Shown here piece by piece: positions 24,501-38,575 of a stretch of DNA of 64,000 bases. Every line of letters begins with the position of its first letter. Position 1 is the stretch's first letter. Source of the stretch: Istiophorus platypterus (taxonomy: Eukaryota > Chordata > Actinopteri > Istiophoriformes > Istiophoridae); the NCBI GenBank assembly GCA_016859345.1, contig CM029129.1:14008866-14072865 (forward strand), read 5' to 3'. Under the pieces are notes generated by a model. It searched no databases and had not been told where the DNA came from. It was given only the letters and a program-made list of their open reading frames with translations. The position numbers were made by a program, and so were the translations under genes.

Positions 24501-26173
24501 TGCATACAAACAGAAATTGAAAAATCAGACTTGAAACCTGGAACAAACTTGAAGACAACTTATGAAAGTGGTATTTGTCTGGGTATATGAAAAATTATAT
24601 AAAAAATACACACAAAAATAGTGGATTAAGGTAAATACTGGATCATCCCGAGTCTTAAAGAAGGATTTCCATCATCCAACTCCCTGCAAGAAAAACAATA
24701 AAATTCACAAACATTTACCAGCAACAATTTTTTAAGAATTTCTGTTTCAGCACTATAGTATTATTAAGTTTAAGTGAATAAAACACTGCTCAAAATTGGG
24801 AAATTAAAGGAAAAAAATCATCATCAATGTGGAAGAAAAACCAGTGGAAGAAAAACCAGTATTCACTGTCTAAGAGATGTAAGTAACACACTCAGTGCAC
24901 CTTTCCTCTTCCCTATAATCCAAACCCCTTCTTTTTGTGGCAGTACAATAACATCATAATACTTCCTACGCTGCCAGTGACCTTAAGAGCGGAGGGTAAA
25001 TTTAGCACTGCATAAAAAATCCCAAATTAATTGTATTTTTATGGATACTGAGGTGGGTATTTATGCCCTTTAAAGGACAAAACACCTGGGAATGACCAGT
25101 GGCCCAGAATGTTTTTCCATGAATTCTATTGCAATTTAAGCATAAATAGCTGCTGACTGTCAGACATTAGAACCATTCTTCTCATACCCAAGAGATATTG
25201 TTTATGATCTGATTTATTTATTTATTTATTCATTTTATTTATTTTATTTAATTTTTTTTTTGGCTATGTTTGGTCTCTCCAAAGACATAAAAACAACAGC
25301 TGGATGTACTGTATTCAGACATTACCCCTGAGGCATATTAAAATTAATTATAGGGAAACATTCTGAATCAATTAATTAAGTACATGAGGCAAGTTGAAAA
25401 AAAGACAAACACAAAATCTAAATTACAAAAGTGAGTAAAGAAAAAATAAATAACATCACAAATAGATGAAGTTTAAAACTGTAAGAGTTGAAGACAAGAT
25501 TTCTCCTTTAAGAATTATACAGTATTCATTGAATAAGAAGTTCAGTTCAGATTATGATTATGATTATGCTGCTTGCACAATAAAGTAACAGTAAAATAAC
25601 TGCAACCATAGATTGGATCTTAATGTATGCTATGATTATCATTTTAACCATTATGTATTCACTAACATGATATTTTAATATTTCAAGTATATATTGATAT
25701 ACTTCCCACAAATGTTTTTCAGCTGTTAAGCCTTAATCTATATCAAGCACCTAAATTGGGACAATCTCAGCAAGATGTCTTCGTTGAGGAAGAACAAAGA
25801 GAGGAGTTAGACTAATGTCTGCTTTGGGTATGTTAAACGTGGTGCAATGAAGTACAAATTGCACTTGTAATTCATTCGTCTCCACGACTCACACTAGTTG
25901 AGTAATCCAGGATCATTAAGACATGACATCTCATTGGTGACAGACTCACTGTTCTACCAGACATCTAATATCTCTCATAATTACACATGCTGAATAATCC
26001 CATTCAACACTGCCCCCCACCCCTGCTTCTCCATTTCCCTCATCTATCTATCCTTCTTTCATTTCCACCACTTTAATTTCATCTTTAAGTCTCTAATTAG
26101 CCATAGAGATGTAAATCCATGCTTCACAGGGACTCAAGGGGCTTTACCATTACCCTTTCAGACATTTCTTTTC

Positions 26174-26200
26174 GCCCCCCCTCGCCCCCCGCCCCCCGCC
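26174..26200 (-). repeat. C-rich tract, G-quadruplex-prone on the - strand
   Basis: On the + strand, three runs of six to seven C are separated by one to three bases, followed by CC. The - strand therefore has three long G runs with very short loops. Confidence 0.8.
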
Positions 26201-29200
26201 ATCTCTTTGCAGCTTTACTTTTTCTATTTTTTTCCCCTTTCTCTTTCCTTTGCAACCAATGGGTCCTGAGGGTGGTGAGTGTGTTCCAACACACCATAAT
26301 TCACAGGCAGCTGCCCCCAGGCTGTGAGTGGCACAGCATGTGGTCTGCTTTTATCTCTCTCCTCTAACTCCCTCTCCGGCGAGGAAATAATTCATTATCA
26401 TGCCTCCATTGATTTGCTCTTTCTCTTGCCTCTTTGGTGGAACAATCCAGCCTTTCTCCCACTCTTATTTTAACACTCTCCTGCAATTTCAAATAAGTGT
26501 GTGTCCATATGAATGTGTGTTTGCCTCTCCAGTTGTGTGTGCTTGCATGGAAGTGATACTCTTCCTCGTTTTTCTCCTCCCGTCTCCACAATGAAATCCC
26601 CTCCGGCATCCACCTTCATCAGCTTTGAAAATTTTCTCTTAGAACAAAGGAGATAAACAGCAGAAAAAGGGCAAGAAAACGTGACTTTTGAGAGAAAAAG
26701 AATTTGGTAGGAGATTTCTAGAACACAGGACACCCCAACAAGTTTAGAGTACAATCATTCCACTGTCATGGCTAGATAACCTCAGTTTGTGGTTACTCTG
26801 GCATTGCAATGTTTCTGCGTGAGACAGAGTAAGAAATACTTCCCATAGATACACCAAGTGGGAATGTTATCTTCTTCAGGTAAACATCTGTTCTGTGTAA
26901 ATTATAAGCGAGTTGATCCAGATGCCTTGGTGGTAGCAACAAGGTTATTTTTGATGAAAGACTCGATTTTTCCTGTCTTTGTACATTGGAACTGAACAGA
27001 GGCCAGCAGTGATGTCACCAAGCTGAACTCGAAAAACCAGACAACAAACACTCACATCTTATAAAAGGATGAAAGAATGATGAACAAGGTAAAGGAAATA
27101 AAGAATTAGAGTAGAGAAATGACTAGAGGTAGTGACTCCCAGCTGCTTATTTCACAAACAGCTGAATCTCACACATCCAAAATCCAAACAAACACCTCAG
27201 GTGCTATTCATTTTAGTTCCTCCATATTCAAAAGGATGAAACTATGTTTTGATCATAGGAAGGACTGCAAATGTGGGGGAGCTGCCAGAAGGTGCTAATG
27301 TTAACTTGATGATGCTTCCTGTTTTACACGTGTTTACCGGGGAGGAAGGAGAGAGTAGGATTTGGGAGGAGGCCAAAAGTGTCAAGAGAGGAGAAGGACA
27401 GAGAGAGATGGAGAGGATTTAGAACAGCAGGTGATGTATAGCCTTATGTATGTTTCCACATATTTGTCAAGGTCTAGAGGAGCACAGAGTTGGGGCAAGG
27501 GAGCAGCTTGGTAAGGAGTAATCAGGGACTATGAAGAGGAGAAGGGAGGACGAGAGAAACACAGAGACAACAAGAATAGAGACAAGAAAACTTAAGATAA
27601 TGGGGCACTAGTGAAGACTGGGGGAAGATGTTTAGGCTATTAGAAATTAAAGTTGACAAGCTTGGGAAAGGGAGAGGAACACAGAGGAAGGAGTGAGGAT
27701 GAAAAGAGGCATGGGTAAGGCAGCACCACAAACCTGGGACTCGGAGGCTAGAGGAAGGATGTTGGGCAGATGGATTGGGAACAGAAGACCACATACGCAG
27801 CTTTTTTTTTTACAAACTTTACATACATTGTGGGCAAAAGTAACTCGGTGAAGGAATTTAATCAGTCATATTCCCTCGTGACCCCCTTAATAAGAAGAGT
27901 GAAGTTGTACTCCAGTGATGCTTAGAGACGGTAGAAGAGTTTGGCTGCATTAGGCTGTTTTCTGTTGTGAACTCGTGTAATTTGGTAATTTTTTTTACTC
28001 TCAACAAGCGAGCAGGCCTGCTTTTTCAGATTTGTTTGTGATGACCAAGGACCCAGCATGGAATAAAGGAAGGCTATAATTTCTATTCATAACTAAGGCA
28101 CACTGCAGGTATCCAAACACATCATTAGTAGTGAAAGAAATCTGGAAGAAGAAGGTGTGTTTAGCTCGATGTTTTCTCTGTTGATGCTCTAAAATCAAAT
28201 AAAGTTTAAAGGGAGGGTTTCAATGCAGTCAGACATCACTTATTCAGGCTGCCCCCTAGACGTCGACCATTTGACTCATCAGTCAACATGCCCCCAAAGT
28301 TGGCTTGTGCTTCTCCTTTTCTCCATTGTTGTACAGAGAGTAATGTGGGATAATATCATCACAGGCTGTAAACTTGTACGAACTGAGTCAGGAAACACCA
28401 AACACACTGCAACTGCAAAAAGGAAAGCTGCGCAGTTCGTATTTCTCATTGACATTATCACACGTATCACGTTTGAGATGAAGACAGATCAGCTGAAATG
28501 GGTTATCTGTATGATCCTACATGGTTGAAACTAAATAAAACAGGAAGGACTAGTTAATATTTTTTTTATATATAGTAACCTGGAGCCCTCCTGATCTTTT
28601 AAAAAGAATAAACTTACTCCTGTATAAGCACTTACACTAGCAGCCGATATCATTTAGTGGCTTTCAAAGAGTTTCCAAAGTCAGAGTTTTTTGTTCAGTA
28701 GACCTTGAAAGTGCAGCTCTGACAGCTTCACAAAGCTGAAATAGTCAAACATTTTGAAGTGCAAGTGTGCATGGGAGAGAGGGTGACGATAGAGAAGCAG
28801 GTAATCCCATATCTCCAAAGTCTTTATTCTCAGGAGTGCGGTATGATTCTCTGGCTCGGCTCAGCGTTGCATGCTCCCAGCAGAGTGTCAGTACACAGCA
28901 TCTCCTGTGGCAACAATTTCCTATTCAACCGAGCCTGCCCCAAAAAAAACGTGCTGAGCTGGGTTGAGGTTTAAAGCTCAGAGGCTTTTTTGTTCCAAGA
29001 TGATGCAGTGTTTTTTTTGTTTTTGTTTTTTTTTTTTTCATCAGAAATCCAGTAAGAAACTCAGAGGCTTTTGAGTTTGATGGCTAGATGTCAGGAACAC
29101 ATCCGTGACATGGCATGTGGAAAGCTCCTGCATGGTTTGAAACACAGTCTTATCCAATCCTTATCGCATCTCTGTCTGACCACCAAATTTTAAGTAAATC

Positions 29201-30892
29201 ACCCATCACTCACAGCATAACATGATTTTTTTAAATTTTTTTTTTAATACATTCGGAGGGTAATCTAATGCCGCCCTATAAAATGGGTGCAGAGATTTAG
29301 CTCTAGTGATGGATGGCTCCCCGGGATAATTATCACAAATTTTCATCACTGTCATGTAATATTATTTCATGACATTTCATTGATCTGACCTGTTTTTGTT
29401 TTGTGTTTTGCTACTGCACCCTGTAACTATAGCATAAAGATAGTGAGTGTTGTGACAGTTGCTAAGTCTGTGCAGACAGCATGAGGCTCCACCACATTTT
29501 CATACATTTGGACGGAACAAGATTAAGAAAAAACAGACTGTAGAGGAGCTGTGAAGGGGAGTATCACCATAATGGAAGCTGAATACAGAACTGACACAAC
29601 AAAAACCTCTGAATCAGCCATGGCACAGCTTTTGTGTTGTCACTCAGCATGCAGCTGCAGGACAAAAATTCCGCCTTTGGTCAGGTTGCTGCTTTGTGAG
29701 TGTGAAAGTCAGTGTTTTACAAAAATTAGCATATTATCCTCTACAAACACACAGGTCACTTGTTACTTCAGGTCAGATTCTTATGGAAAGGACTCAATGG
29801 GGATTAATCCCACATCCATTTTATTTTGAGTAGACAGTTCTACCCTCCAGCATGTGCTGCCCACATATAGTTTAATCATTAAAAATGAAGGAATTTAGCC
29901 TAAAAGTTTAATAATTATTTTCAAAACTCCTGTCATGCTTGGAGGATCCATATTCATTTAATGTGGTGTATGCATGGTATGGACAAACTTTATTCTCCAT
30001 ATTTCAGTATGCGCGAGAGAGGGTGAACCACAGAGAACATCAAGGGAAAATACAGAGCAATTAATCAACTTCATCAATTCATCAGTAGTTTTTAAAAACT
30101 CTGTTAGTGGTTATGATGGAATCATGTTAAAATGCCTGTTTATTTTTGCCTTACTGCTAAATAATCAGCCCACATTTTACCAAGGTGTAAATCATAGAAT
30201 ATATTCTATGTTAGAATGGTCAACTGATAATAAGCATCACTAGGTTTCAATAAACTCATCTTTATCTGATAAGAATGTCAATCTCAAAAAGAATTTTGGA
30301 TTTGACTTTCAAGCACCTCTGGTCCACTCCTTGGTTCAGTCTACTGATATAAAGAGGCTTTAGTCAATGAATCAAGAACAGTTCTCTTTCGGGTTTTTGT
30401 TTTTGTGAAGGTAATGGTCAAAACTCTGGGCAATGTCAAGGTTTAAAGACTGCAATTAATATAATTCTGAGTTTTAATAAAGGTTTCTATTATGAGAGCA
30501 ATAGTGTAAATACATTACAGACAATCACAGGCTTTATCTTCAAGAGTAAATGTAATTTGGGCCAGCATTTAAAAGCAAGACCATAGTGGCATTGGTGAGG
30601 TTTTAAATCGGCCATACTGATGCCTTTATTCGGGATTTAACATGAGTCAATCCTAACTAGTTAATCAAAAAATACATTTTCCAGTTACCTTCTGTACTTA
30701 TTGTAAAGTTGGACCCGGATTCCTGGATCTCATGGAAATGTATAGGAATTGTCTTGATGGAAAATTTGATAAATCATTTATAATCCACAAATGTTCATTC
30801 ATAATTCTCCAACATCAAGCCCTCGTCTTTAGATAATAAAGCTTCCCAAAACCCGAGCCAAGTAGATGATTTTTCTTCTCCTATTAGTATTT

Positions 30893-31190
30893 ATATCAGG
30901 AACGAGCTACCAAATGTAATCAGAGAAGGGGCGTCCCTCTCTATCCTCAAGTAACTCTTGAAGACTCTCTTCTGAGAGCACCTACTCTCCTAACGCCTCT
31001 AACACCATAACGTGCCTAACTCGCACTTACTGTGCACTTACTGGCCACTTCTTTACTTGATCTCCTTTGCCCTTTGTCCTATTCGACAGATTTAGTATTC
31101 GGTGCTTACCCCAGGGTATCCTTAGTGTTGTCTCTCACTTGTGAGTCGCTTTGGATAAAAGTCTCTGCCAGATGAGTAGGTGGAAATGTA
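30893..31190 (+). mobile_element. L2-like LINE 3'-end fragment
   Basis: Seen: a short degenerate frame reads ELPNVIREGASLSILK, then a stop, then LLKTLF. About 200 bp later the segment ends with GAGTCGCTTTGGATAAAAGT followed by CTCTGCCAGATGAGTAGGTG (31143-31182). Established: to my knowledge many fish LINEs, and SINEs that borrow their tails, end with GTCGCTTTGGATAAAAGCGTCTGC...AATG, preceded by a C-terminal 'LP..IR...SL..FK..LKTHLF' block. Only about 300 bp remain. It is inserted in the long intron, in the gene's orientation. Confidence 0.7.
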
Positions 31191-34100
31191 GACACACTCA
31201 GAAGGGTATTTTCTCAAAGAAAAGTTTACTCTCTTATGCAGACTTTATTACAGCAGCTCTTCATTCAGATAGGAACTTGTTGTTTTATCCTTGTCTGATT
31301 GTATTGTTAGTTTAATATTGCAAGGACAGAGTCTTGTATTACATTTCTTCCAGCGTCTTATCTCCCTTATATTCTCTGCAACATTATTATGTAGATAATG
31401 TCACCCACATTCATTTCTACCGGGGGTGAAAATTAGCTGAGCTAACCTGAGCGAATTTATATTCATCCTTTTTATTTCAATGTTTATTACTGTCCACTGT
31501 CTCACATTTATAAATAAAAATAAATAAACAAAAAAAAAATGAAAAATTCTTTGTTTTTTAACCCATCAGTTTCTAAGCTGCTAAAAGGTTTGGTCTACAT
31601 TACCTTTTATCCGTTACCCCTTAAAGGTACATATCTCATGACTGTTTAGAGGGAAAAACTGCATCTTAACTTGGGTTTAGAGAACTTTCTAACAGAAGGC
31701 CTGTGTTTTTAAATTGCAAATGTGAAGATGGAAAGAAGTGGGTTTTTACCTGGCAGGGAGGGTCTAACAAAACACATTATTGAGTTGCACTGGAAAAATC
31801 CAGTATTGCAGCATTGCCCATAATGACCTTATCAATCAAGTGATAGCTACTGCAGTAGTATTACAGTATTTCTTATCATCTCTCCCAGCTTCATCAGTGA
31901 TCCTTACTTTAGATCATGAATAACTAACTCCATCTAGAAAGGCCACACTCCATCTAGAAAGCTAAGTTGTTCTAACCAAAAATCTATTGAGGTACCTGAA
32001 TTAGGCAAGTCATCTAAACCCAACTGATCCAGTGCAGCTGCTCAGTAGCTTGCAGCAAAAATATGGGCTTTACTTGACAACTTGTAGAACTAAACAGATG
32101 TGATTTATAGCATTGTTGATGAAGAACATGGGCTCAGCAAACCCTCCTTGACACAAGTTTAAAAGAATCAATTAAGGTCAACCTTAAGATCATCTAAAAA
32201 TGACCTGCCTCTATTTCTGCATATTTAACACAGGTGTACATTGTTTTTGCTGAAAACAGCTGAAACTATGCCAATTAGCACTCCAGTTATCCCTCCTGCT
32301 GAACAGAAAACAGTTTTAGTCGCAAAAAATAGTTCAGTCTTCTTGTTTTTTCACACACTGCTATGCCCATAATACCAGTGTACTTCTTTCATATGTGTAG
32401 CTTTTGCATATAAATTGACACACACAATATGGTATATACACTTAACTCACATCAATTACTAATTGTAAATTTTATCAAATAGGTGCTATAACTAAACACG
32501 AAAGGAAATATTTTTCCTGTGACCTGAACCCTATTCTTCTAACAAGTGGTTTACACTGGATGAGTAAAGTACTAGATCAGTTCTGCATATAAGCGAGGTT
32601 TTTTTTTTCATATATCTGATGGAACAGATTTGCTTCAGTTCACTTCAGCTGTCTAGACCAGCCTTGTAATGGGTCACATTTTTCTTTGGCTTCTATTGCG
32701 CAGTGCGACCCGTAATCTTTTTTTTTTCTATCTGTTTTCTTTCCCAAGTCTATTAAGCACATGACTACTTTGATATTGGATTGCTATTTAAATGCTGCCA
32801 AAACGCTTCTGGCGAAGGGTAGTAATGTAGTAATGCGACTGGAGGAATGACGCTGTTTTCTGGGATGTCTGAGAACTGACACTGAGGTCTAAGGACATAC
32901 TACAGGATATATTACAGTACACACTGTACTGCAATTTCTAAGTATTTACCCATCTAGACTAATTTGATTATTTTTAAAATATATTTGATCGATTATAGGT
33001 TTTCATACCGTAAAACAGCACTCATTAGTTCTGATGGAATCCTATCGTATATTATCAGTGCAAAACCAGAGCAAATAACTTGTCTCCAGTGCTGCAGTTA
33101 GCAATTAAATTAAAGAGAAACAATGCTCTTTTCTCAGTTTTTTTTTAGATGTAGTCTTGTTAGCTTCTATTTTTCTTTCCCCACATTTAGCCTCACCAGA
33201 CACTTACCTCTCTCTTTGTTTCTCAAAAAAAACACAATTATCCAAAGTGCACTGTACCTAAACAAATTCAAATTACAGTACCTAGTGTTGTGCTCTCATC
33301 ACCTCACCAGCCTAAATTCAAGGGTCCATTGACCCTTTTAACCTTGGAGTGCTTTCTCTAGAAAACAGCCCTCATGGGAGCTACATGAAACAAAATGGTC
33401 TTTCTTTTCCTCTTTTGTTGCAGCTCTAATCAGACTATTGTTGGTTAACGCGTCCATTTGTCTACATCTGAAAACAAGAAGAGATTATATTCTGCTCTGT
33501 GCATAACTCCTGATGCAGGCATGCACATTTAAAAAGACACAATTCTGCAAGCATGCTTTCACCCAGACACACATGTACAAATCTCAATATATCATTGCAC
33601 ATTCTGTGTCTATAAAGGAAGTACCTCAGGTCAGGTCAAACTATGACTCCTACAGTGTAGATTTGTGCTGCAGGCCACTAATCTCTTTTACCCTCCTCCT
33701 CTACAATGCTGAAAGGGTTTCAAAACAAGAAAAGACCACTTAGCTGCCCCTGTCAGAAGATGCCTTTGCAGTTTACAGTAAGAGGCATAGCTAGTGGAGA
33801 GAGAGAGGAGGGTGAGGGGTCTTTTCTTCTTTCCATAAAGATGAAAGATTATCCAGATTGTCAGAGATCTTATGCTTCTATCAGATGAGAGTATCGGTTT
33901 AATGAATTGGGTCTCATCCGGCCAAATGAAGTATGGGAGATTAACTCCAGACTGTCAGCTTGTTTCTATTAAGCCTCTCAGAGCAGGATGACTTTTTTGG
34001 CCTTTGAGATTTAAAATGTCTTCAGTTTTATCAAATCAAAGGATATGAAGATAATTTTTTTTTCTCAGCTGTGTCTTGAACATGATTTGTTTCAATGCTG

Positions 34101-36180
34101 CGTATGTACTCTCCTTCGTTTACCATCTTTTTCAGATGCATACTTTTAAATGGTGAAGTTTTATAAGATACTTCATGTTTATGCTTGCAAGTGAATAAAA
34201 TATTTACTTTTCTCTATTCAGTATGTTGAATATCTTTCAGAAAACAAACTGGATACATAAGACTTGTGTTTACTATAAAGATATTCATTAGTTTGGAGGA
34301 GGAATAAGCTTTAACACCAAAGTTCCCTAGTAGCTCGTAGTCAGATTCTGTTTTCAGCTTTTTGCTGAATATAGTTAAATGCAAGTCAAAACAAACTGAT
34401 GTAATCTTATTTTTATACATTGTCACTTATTTCTGAGTTACAGCATATGAAATGTCATTAACAAGTAATTCAGAAATGCAAAGCCTTTTCCTATCGAAAG
34501 GACAGTAGCTTTAATAAACGAAAAATGTCATGACAAGCACAATGGCCTGCACGCTCTCTTACATCTCAGGCAATGCAATGTGATAATGCCAGAGAGTCAC
34601 AGCTTGTCTGAACTTCAGAAGTCATAACACTAAAAATATTGGAAAAGCTGTGGAAACATGATCTGCAGTGCGAAAATTTTAAAGCTAATGTTGGTTTAAT
34701 TTTCTTTTTAACTGTATTAGTGTTTGGCAATTTATTGGCTTAGCATTAAGGAGACTTTACAATAAAGGTTCGTGATTCTGTCTCAAATTACAGACCAGAT
34801 AATAAAGCAACAAACTACCTGAATGTATAGTAACAGAATAAAAGTTAGTATCTTTGGAGTCTGGAGTTTTTTCCACTTGGGTAAAAAATATCTGTGAACC
34901 TTCCTGACAGGCAAGTAATCTGCTGTTTTCACAATGTTTCTCCCAGAGGAATTGAATGAAAAACTACAGAGCTATGCCCTGTCATTACCAAACTGATGCC
35001 AGTTCAGGACTGAGCCTCGTCCTCCGTGAATCGATTGTCGCCTTGCAATGAGCTCAGGTACTTAGCAGCAATTGCCACATCAGAAATGGGCCTTGTTGTA
35101 GGCAGCCTGTTTCTGCAAAATCAGTCATTAAATAATACAGGGGAGACAATTGTTCCCTTTAAATGACCTGGAAAATGTGCAGTTCCAGGAGGACTGTGGT
35201 AGATCTCTTGAGTAATACGTATCATTGACAGTGGCAGGGTTATTTTTGGTGATTTTTTTTTTTTTTAAATACAGATGCATTTATCACATCTGTCAGTAAA
35301 CTTGAAAAATAACTATTTATAATCCTGTGAAGGCATTAAAATCTTTTTTTTTTCTTGACTTTCTAAACGTGGATTTTCAGAAGACTGGACTACAATTTAA
35401 CTGTCTATCTTGTCACATTTTGTGTTCTGTTCTTGGAAATGGTAGAGTTTACTTTTTCATAAAGGAGGATGTAGCCATTTTGTCAAAATTATCACGCACT
35501 CACCATAAACTAACCTGTTGTTATCTTATTTTAATTGAGTGGTAGAGCAGCACAAATGGATCTCATCAGCTTCTACCCAACGCAAAACACCTGCATTTTC
35601 ACAAATTTAGGGTCTAGCTGCTGGAAATTGAAGATTCCTCAAGCCCAATTTTTTAAATGTTTATACAGTAGAGAAGAGAGAACGCGCAGAGCCAAATCTC
35701 CTGCCAAACTGCTCCTACTGGTTTATTAATACAACTTGGAATAGAGTGTTTTAAAATACTCCTTCTTGCACACACACTTCTACTCTATATCCTTCCTCCA
35801 CTGGCTTTCTCTCTGTCTTCTCTTTGCATTCCTAAAAAGGTTTGTTTGCTGGGGCCCTACTGGGGAAAAAGCGCCATCTTGGCTTTGCCAGAAAATTGGG
35901 AGACAGCCAGACAAGAAGGCACTTTAAGCATAAAAAAAGGAAAGAGAGAGAGGCAGATTGAAACCAGGGAGAAAAGGAAAGAGTAAGTTGGAAAGGAAGA
36001 CTGACAGGCAGTCAAAGAGTCACAGAGGTATCAAGTTGGTAAGAGGCTCTGCGAAGGGCAAAGACCAAGAGAAATAGTTAAGAATGCAAACAAAGCATCC
36101 GAGAGAAAATGAGGTGGAGGGTGGAAAATAGAAGGAGGCAGAGTGAGATAGAGAAGAAGGGGAGGTTGGAGATGGAATGA

Positions 36181-36309
36181 GGAGCAGCAGCGGCGGATTT
36201 CTCTGTACCTGTGGAGGAGATTAAGGGTCTGCATCCAGAGTGATTAATGAGCTGGCCGCTGATTGCTCATCCCCATCTCCCTCCCATGAATAATCACCAC
36301 GCCGGCATG

Positions 36310-36310
<1 letters not shown>
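36181..36310. promoter_or_regulatory. Candidate conserved non-coding element
   Basis: This intronic stretch has balanced base composition between a purine-rich tract and a (GT)n array. It contains homeodomain-like cores (GATTAATGAGC, GAATAATC), GCTGATTGCTCAT and several G/C-rich blocks, and no long open frame. The assignment rests only on texture; no alignment was possible. Confidence 0.25.

Positions 36311-36313
<3 letters not shown>

Positions 36314-36374
<61 letters not shown>
36314..36374. repeat. (TG)n microsatellite
   Basis: A pure TG/GT run of about 60 bp that ends in TACGTAC. Confidence 0.95.
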
Positions 36375-36377
<3 letters not shown>

Positions 36378-38274
36378 TACTTCTATCTTTGTGAGCACCA
36401 GTATGAGCTTTAAGCCATTAGAGTGAGATCATTTTGGGAAAGTGAGGACATTTTGACTGGTCCTCACTTCTTCAAAGGGCTGTCAGAGGGTTAAGACTTG
36501 GTTTTAGGATCTAGGTAAGAATTCGTTTTAGGTTAGGGTAAAGGGCTGTGGAATACATAATGTCAATGAGCATCTTCAAGAAGGAGGAAGTACAGGTTTG
36601 TGTGTGTGAGAGAGGGAGAGAGCGAGAGAGAGAGAATAATTGCTTGTGTCTGCATAAGAGATGGAGAAAAGAGAGCAAAGGAGTTATTGTGTGTGTATAT
36701 GAGAGACAGTAAATTAGTAGTATAAGCATACAATATGTTAAATTTGATGGGATATACCGTGTATGCATAGAATTAACTGTCTGAGAGTGTATAGTTATTG
36801 ATTGACTAGGAAAACGGGTGCGCGTGTATGGTATTATATACAACATTCCATTAATTCATTTTGTTAGCGTGTTTGAAATATAGAGGATATATTTACTAAT
36901 AGCTGTAGCCCCTTTGCACAGAGAAGCCCTCATAGTGAATACACAGGGACACACCAAGATCATTTGCACGATCATTTGTCAGGCCCCGGTGGGAGTCCTG
37001 TCTCCCTACATGTACTGTGCAAACCTGCCTGTGTCATTGTATGTCGCAGAGGACATTATCACATGGAGTCGTGTAGTGATACATGCAGTTAGTTTCAACG
37101 ATTTCAAAGAGAGATTATGTTCTCAATGTAAATCAGTACTATTTGACATAAAACTGTGTGTAAACTGAACATCTTTAGATTGAGTTATTCTCTGTGTCAG
37201 CCTGGGATGGGGTGGGGGGGTGACGATATGAACATAAGATGGTCAAATGTTTTGTATATTTTTTTTGGTTTTTGTTTTTTTTGGATATTAACTGATTTAA
37301 GGACAGGCATTCCCATTGGATTATTACATCTACACAAAGTCTTAATAAAATCTCCAAAAAATGTACTACTTTGTATCACAGTATACTTAATATTTATGAG
37401 ACAATATAGAATCTGTATATCTCGGTAGGGTGGCTCCGGAGGCAGAGTACATCTTCCGTTAATTAAAGGGGTTTGTCTTAAAGAACTTTGTCCTTTAATA
37501 TAGAAAAGCACCATTTATAAGTGCAGTCCATTTCCCATAAGACTTTATTCATATTATCCATCCCTACATCATCGTTCTCTATATAAAAAAAACACGTTTC
37601 ATTATACATTCATAAATGAGAAAATGTTCAAAAAAGCTTTAATAAATTATTACTGAACCTCGTAGCCTTATTGGACACAAGGTTTTTCCCTGAAGGTATA
37701 AAAATATATTAGATAACACACTTGTGCTCAGAATTTGAGTTTAAAATTGTGCCTTACTGAAGATTTATCTTATCTATGAATCTGTATACAATATTTGCAT
37801 CTCTATTTATATTTCGAATATGAAAGGTGCATGAACTCAGCTTGAATGTATGAGCACACTGAAGCACACATTTACATCTTTAGGCATCACCATGCACCAC
37901 TGCATACTACTTTTTTTTAGATTCTATTGCTAATGCATTTTCCTAATGTTGCAACACAATCGATAACAGGTGTCAGCATGTTTCCCTGTGATTGGAGGTG
38001 TACTCTGTGCAGAGGAACTTGTGTTTACCCACAGGCTAACACACATTACTATTGGGCTGCATTGCCTGGTGGTATAAGACTTCCTGTTGTCAAGACTTTT
38101 TGATGGTTGCATAGCAACAATCAATGAGAAAATCCATTTTATTGCCTGTCTAAAAAAAAAAAAAACAGTTTTAGTTGAGGGCTGACCAAACTGAAAGCAT
38201 AACACCAGCATGAGGTTGTTTTAAATCCTACAAGACTCCATTGCTAAGTGGTTTGGCAGCTTGGCAGGAGCATG

Positions 38275-38470
38275 TAACGTTGGAAGTGCGAATGCTGGCA
38301 AATCAAGCCCACTTACTGTAGCAGCTGCTTTTCACTTAATGATGAGCTCGATCATTAATGCCTGAATCTCAATTTACCAAAGGAGGCCGAATGAGGATAC
38401 TTTTTTCATGAGGGTCAAATATGAATAATCGAGAGTGCCGTGCATATATTTGCATACATGAGACATGAAG
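38275..38470. promoter_or_regulatory. Candidate conserved non-coding element
   Basis: The intronic stretch contains AGCAGCTGCTTTTCACTTAA (an E-box CAGCTG inside a near-palindrome), GATCATTAATGCC, ATGAATAATCGAG and an octamer-like ATTTGCAT at 38448-38455. The clustering of homeobox and POU-like words without an open frame resembles developmental enhancers. This is inference only. Confidence 0.3.
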
Positions 38471-38531
38471 GGAGGAGAATGTATGTTACATGAGTGAAAC
38501 AGTGCCTCCCCACTGAGGCTGATATTCAGTG

Positions 38532-38532
38532 T

Positions 38533-38575
<43 letters not shown>
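38532..38575. repeat. (GA)n microsatellite
   Basis: A GAGA run with a single AAAG interruption, about 44 bp. Confidence 0.95.

Larger units (their letters stand above)
19138..30892. other. 31-kb fstl4 intron, second part
   Basis: About 11.7 kb with no supported exon. It contains a (GA)n run, a 91-bp (GT)n run and a C-rich/G-rich tract at 26174-26200. One strand is strongly purine-rich at about 21030-21230 and 27330-27700, and pyrimidine-rich at about 22380-22600. The longest open frame is 125 codons (22236-22613) and follows the pyrimidine-rich tract, so I do not accept it as a gene. Confidence 0.65.

Noticed and set aside
36511..36846. 111-codon open frame on the - strand
   Set aside because: Composition reflects the GA- and GT-rich simple sequence there; no domain.
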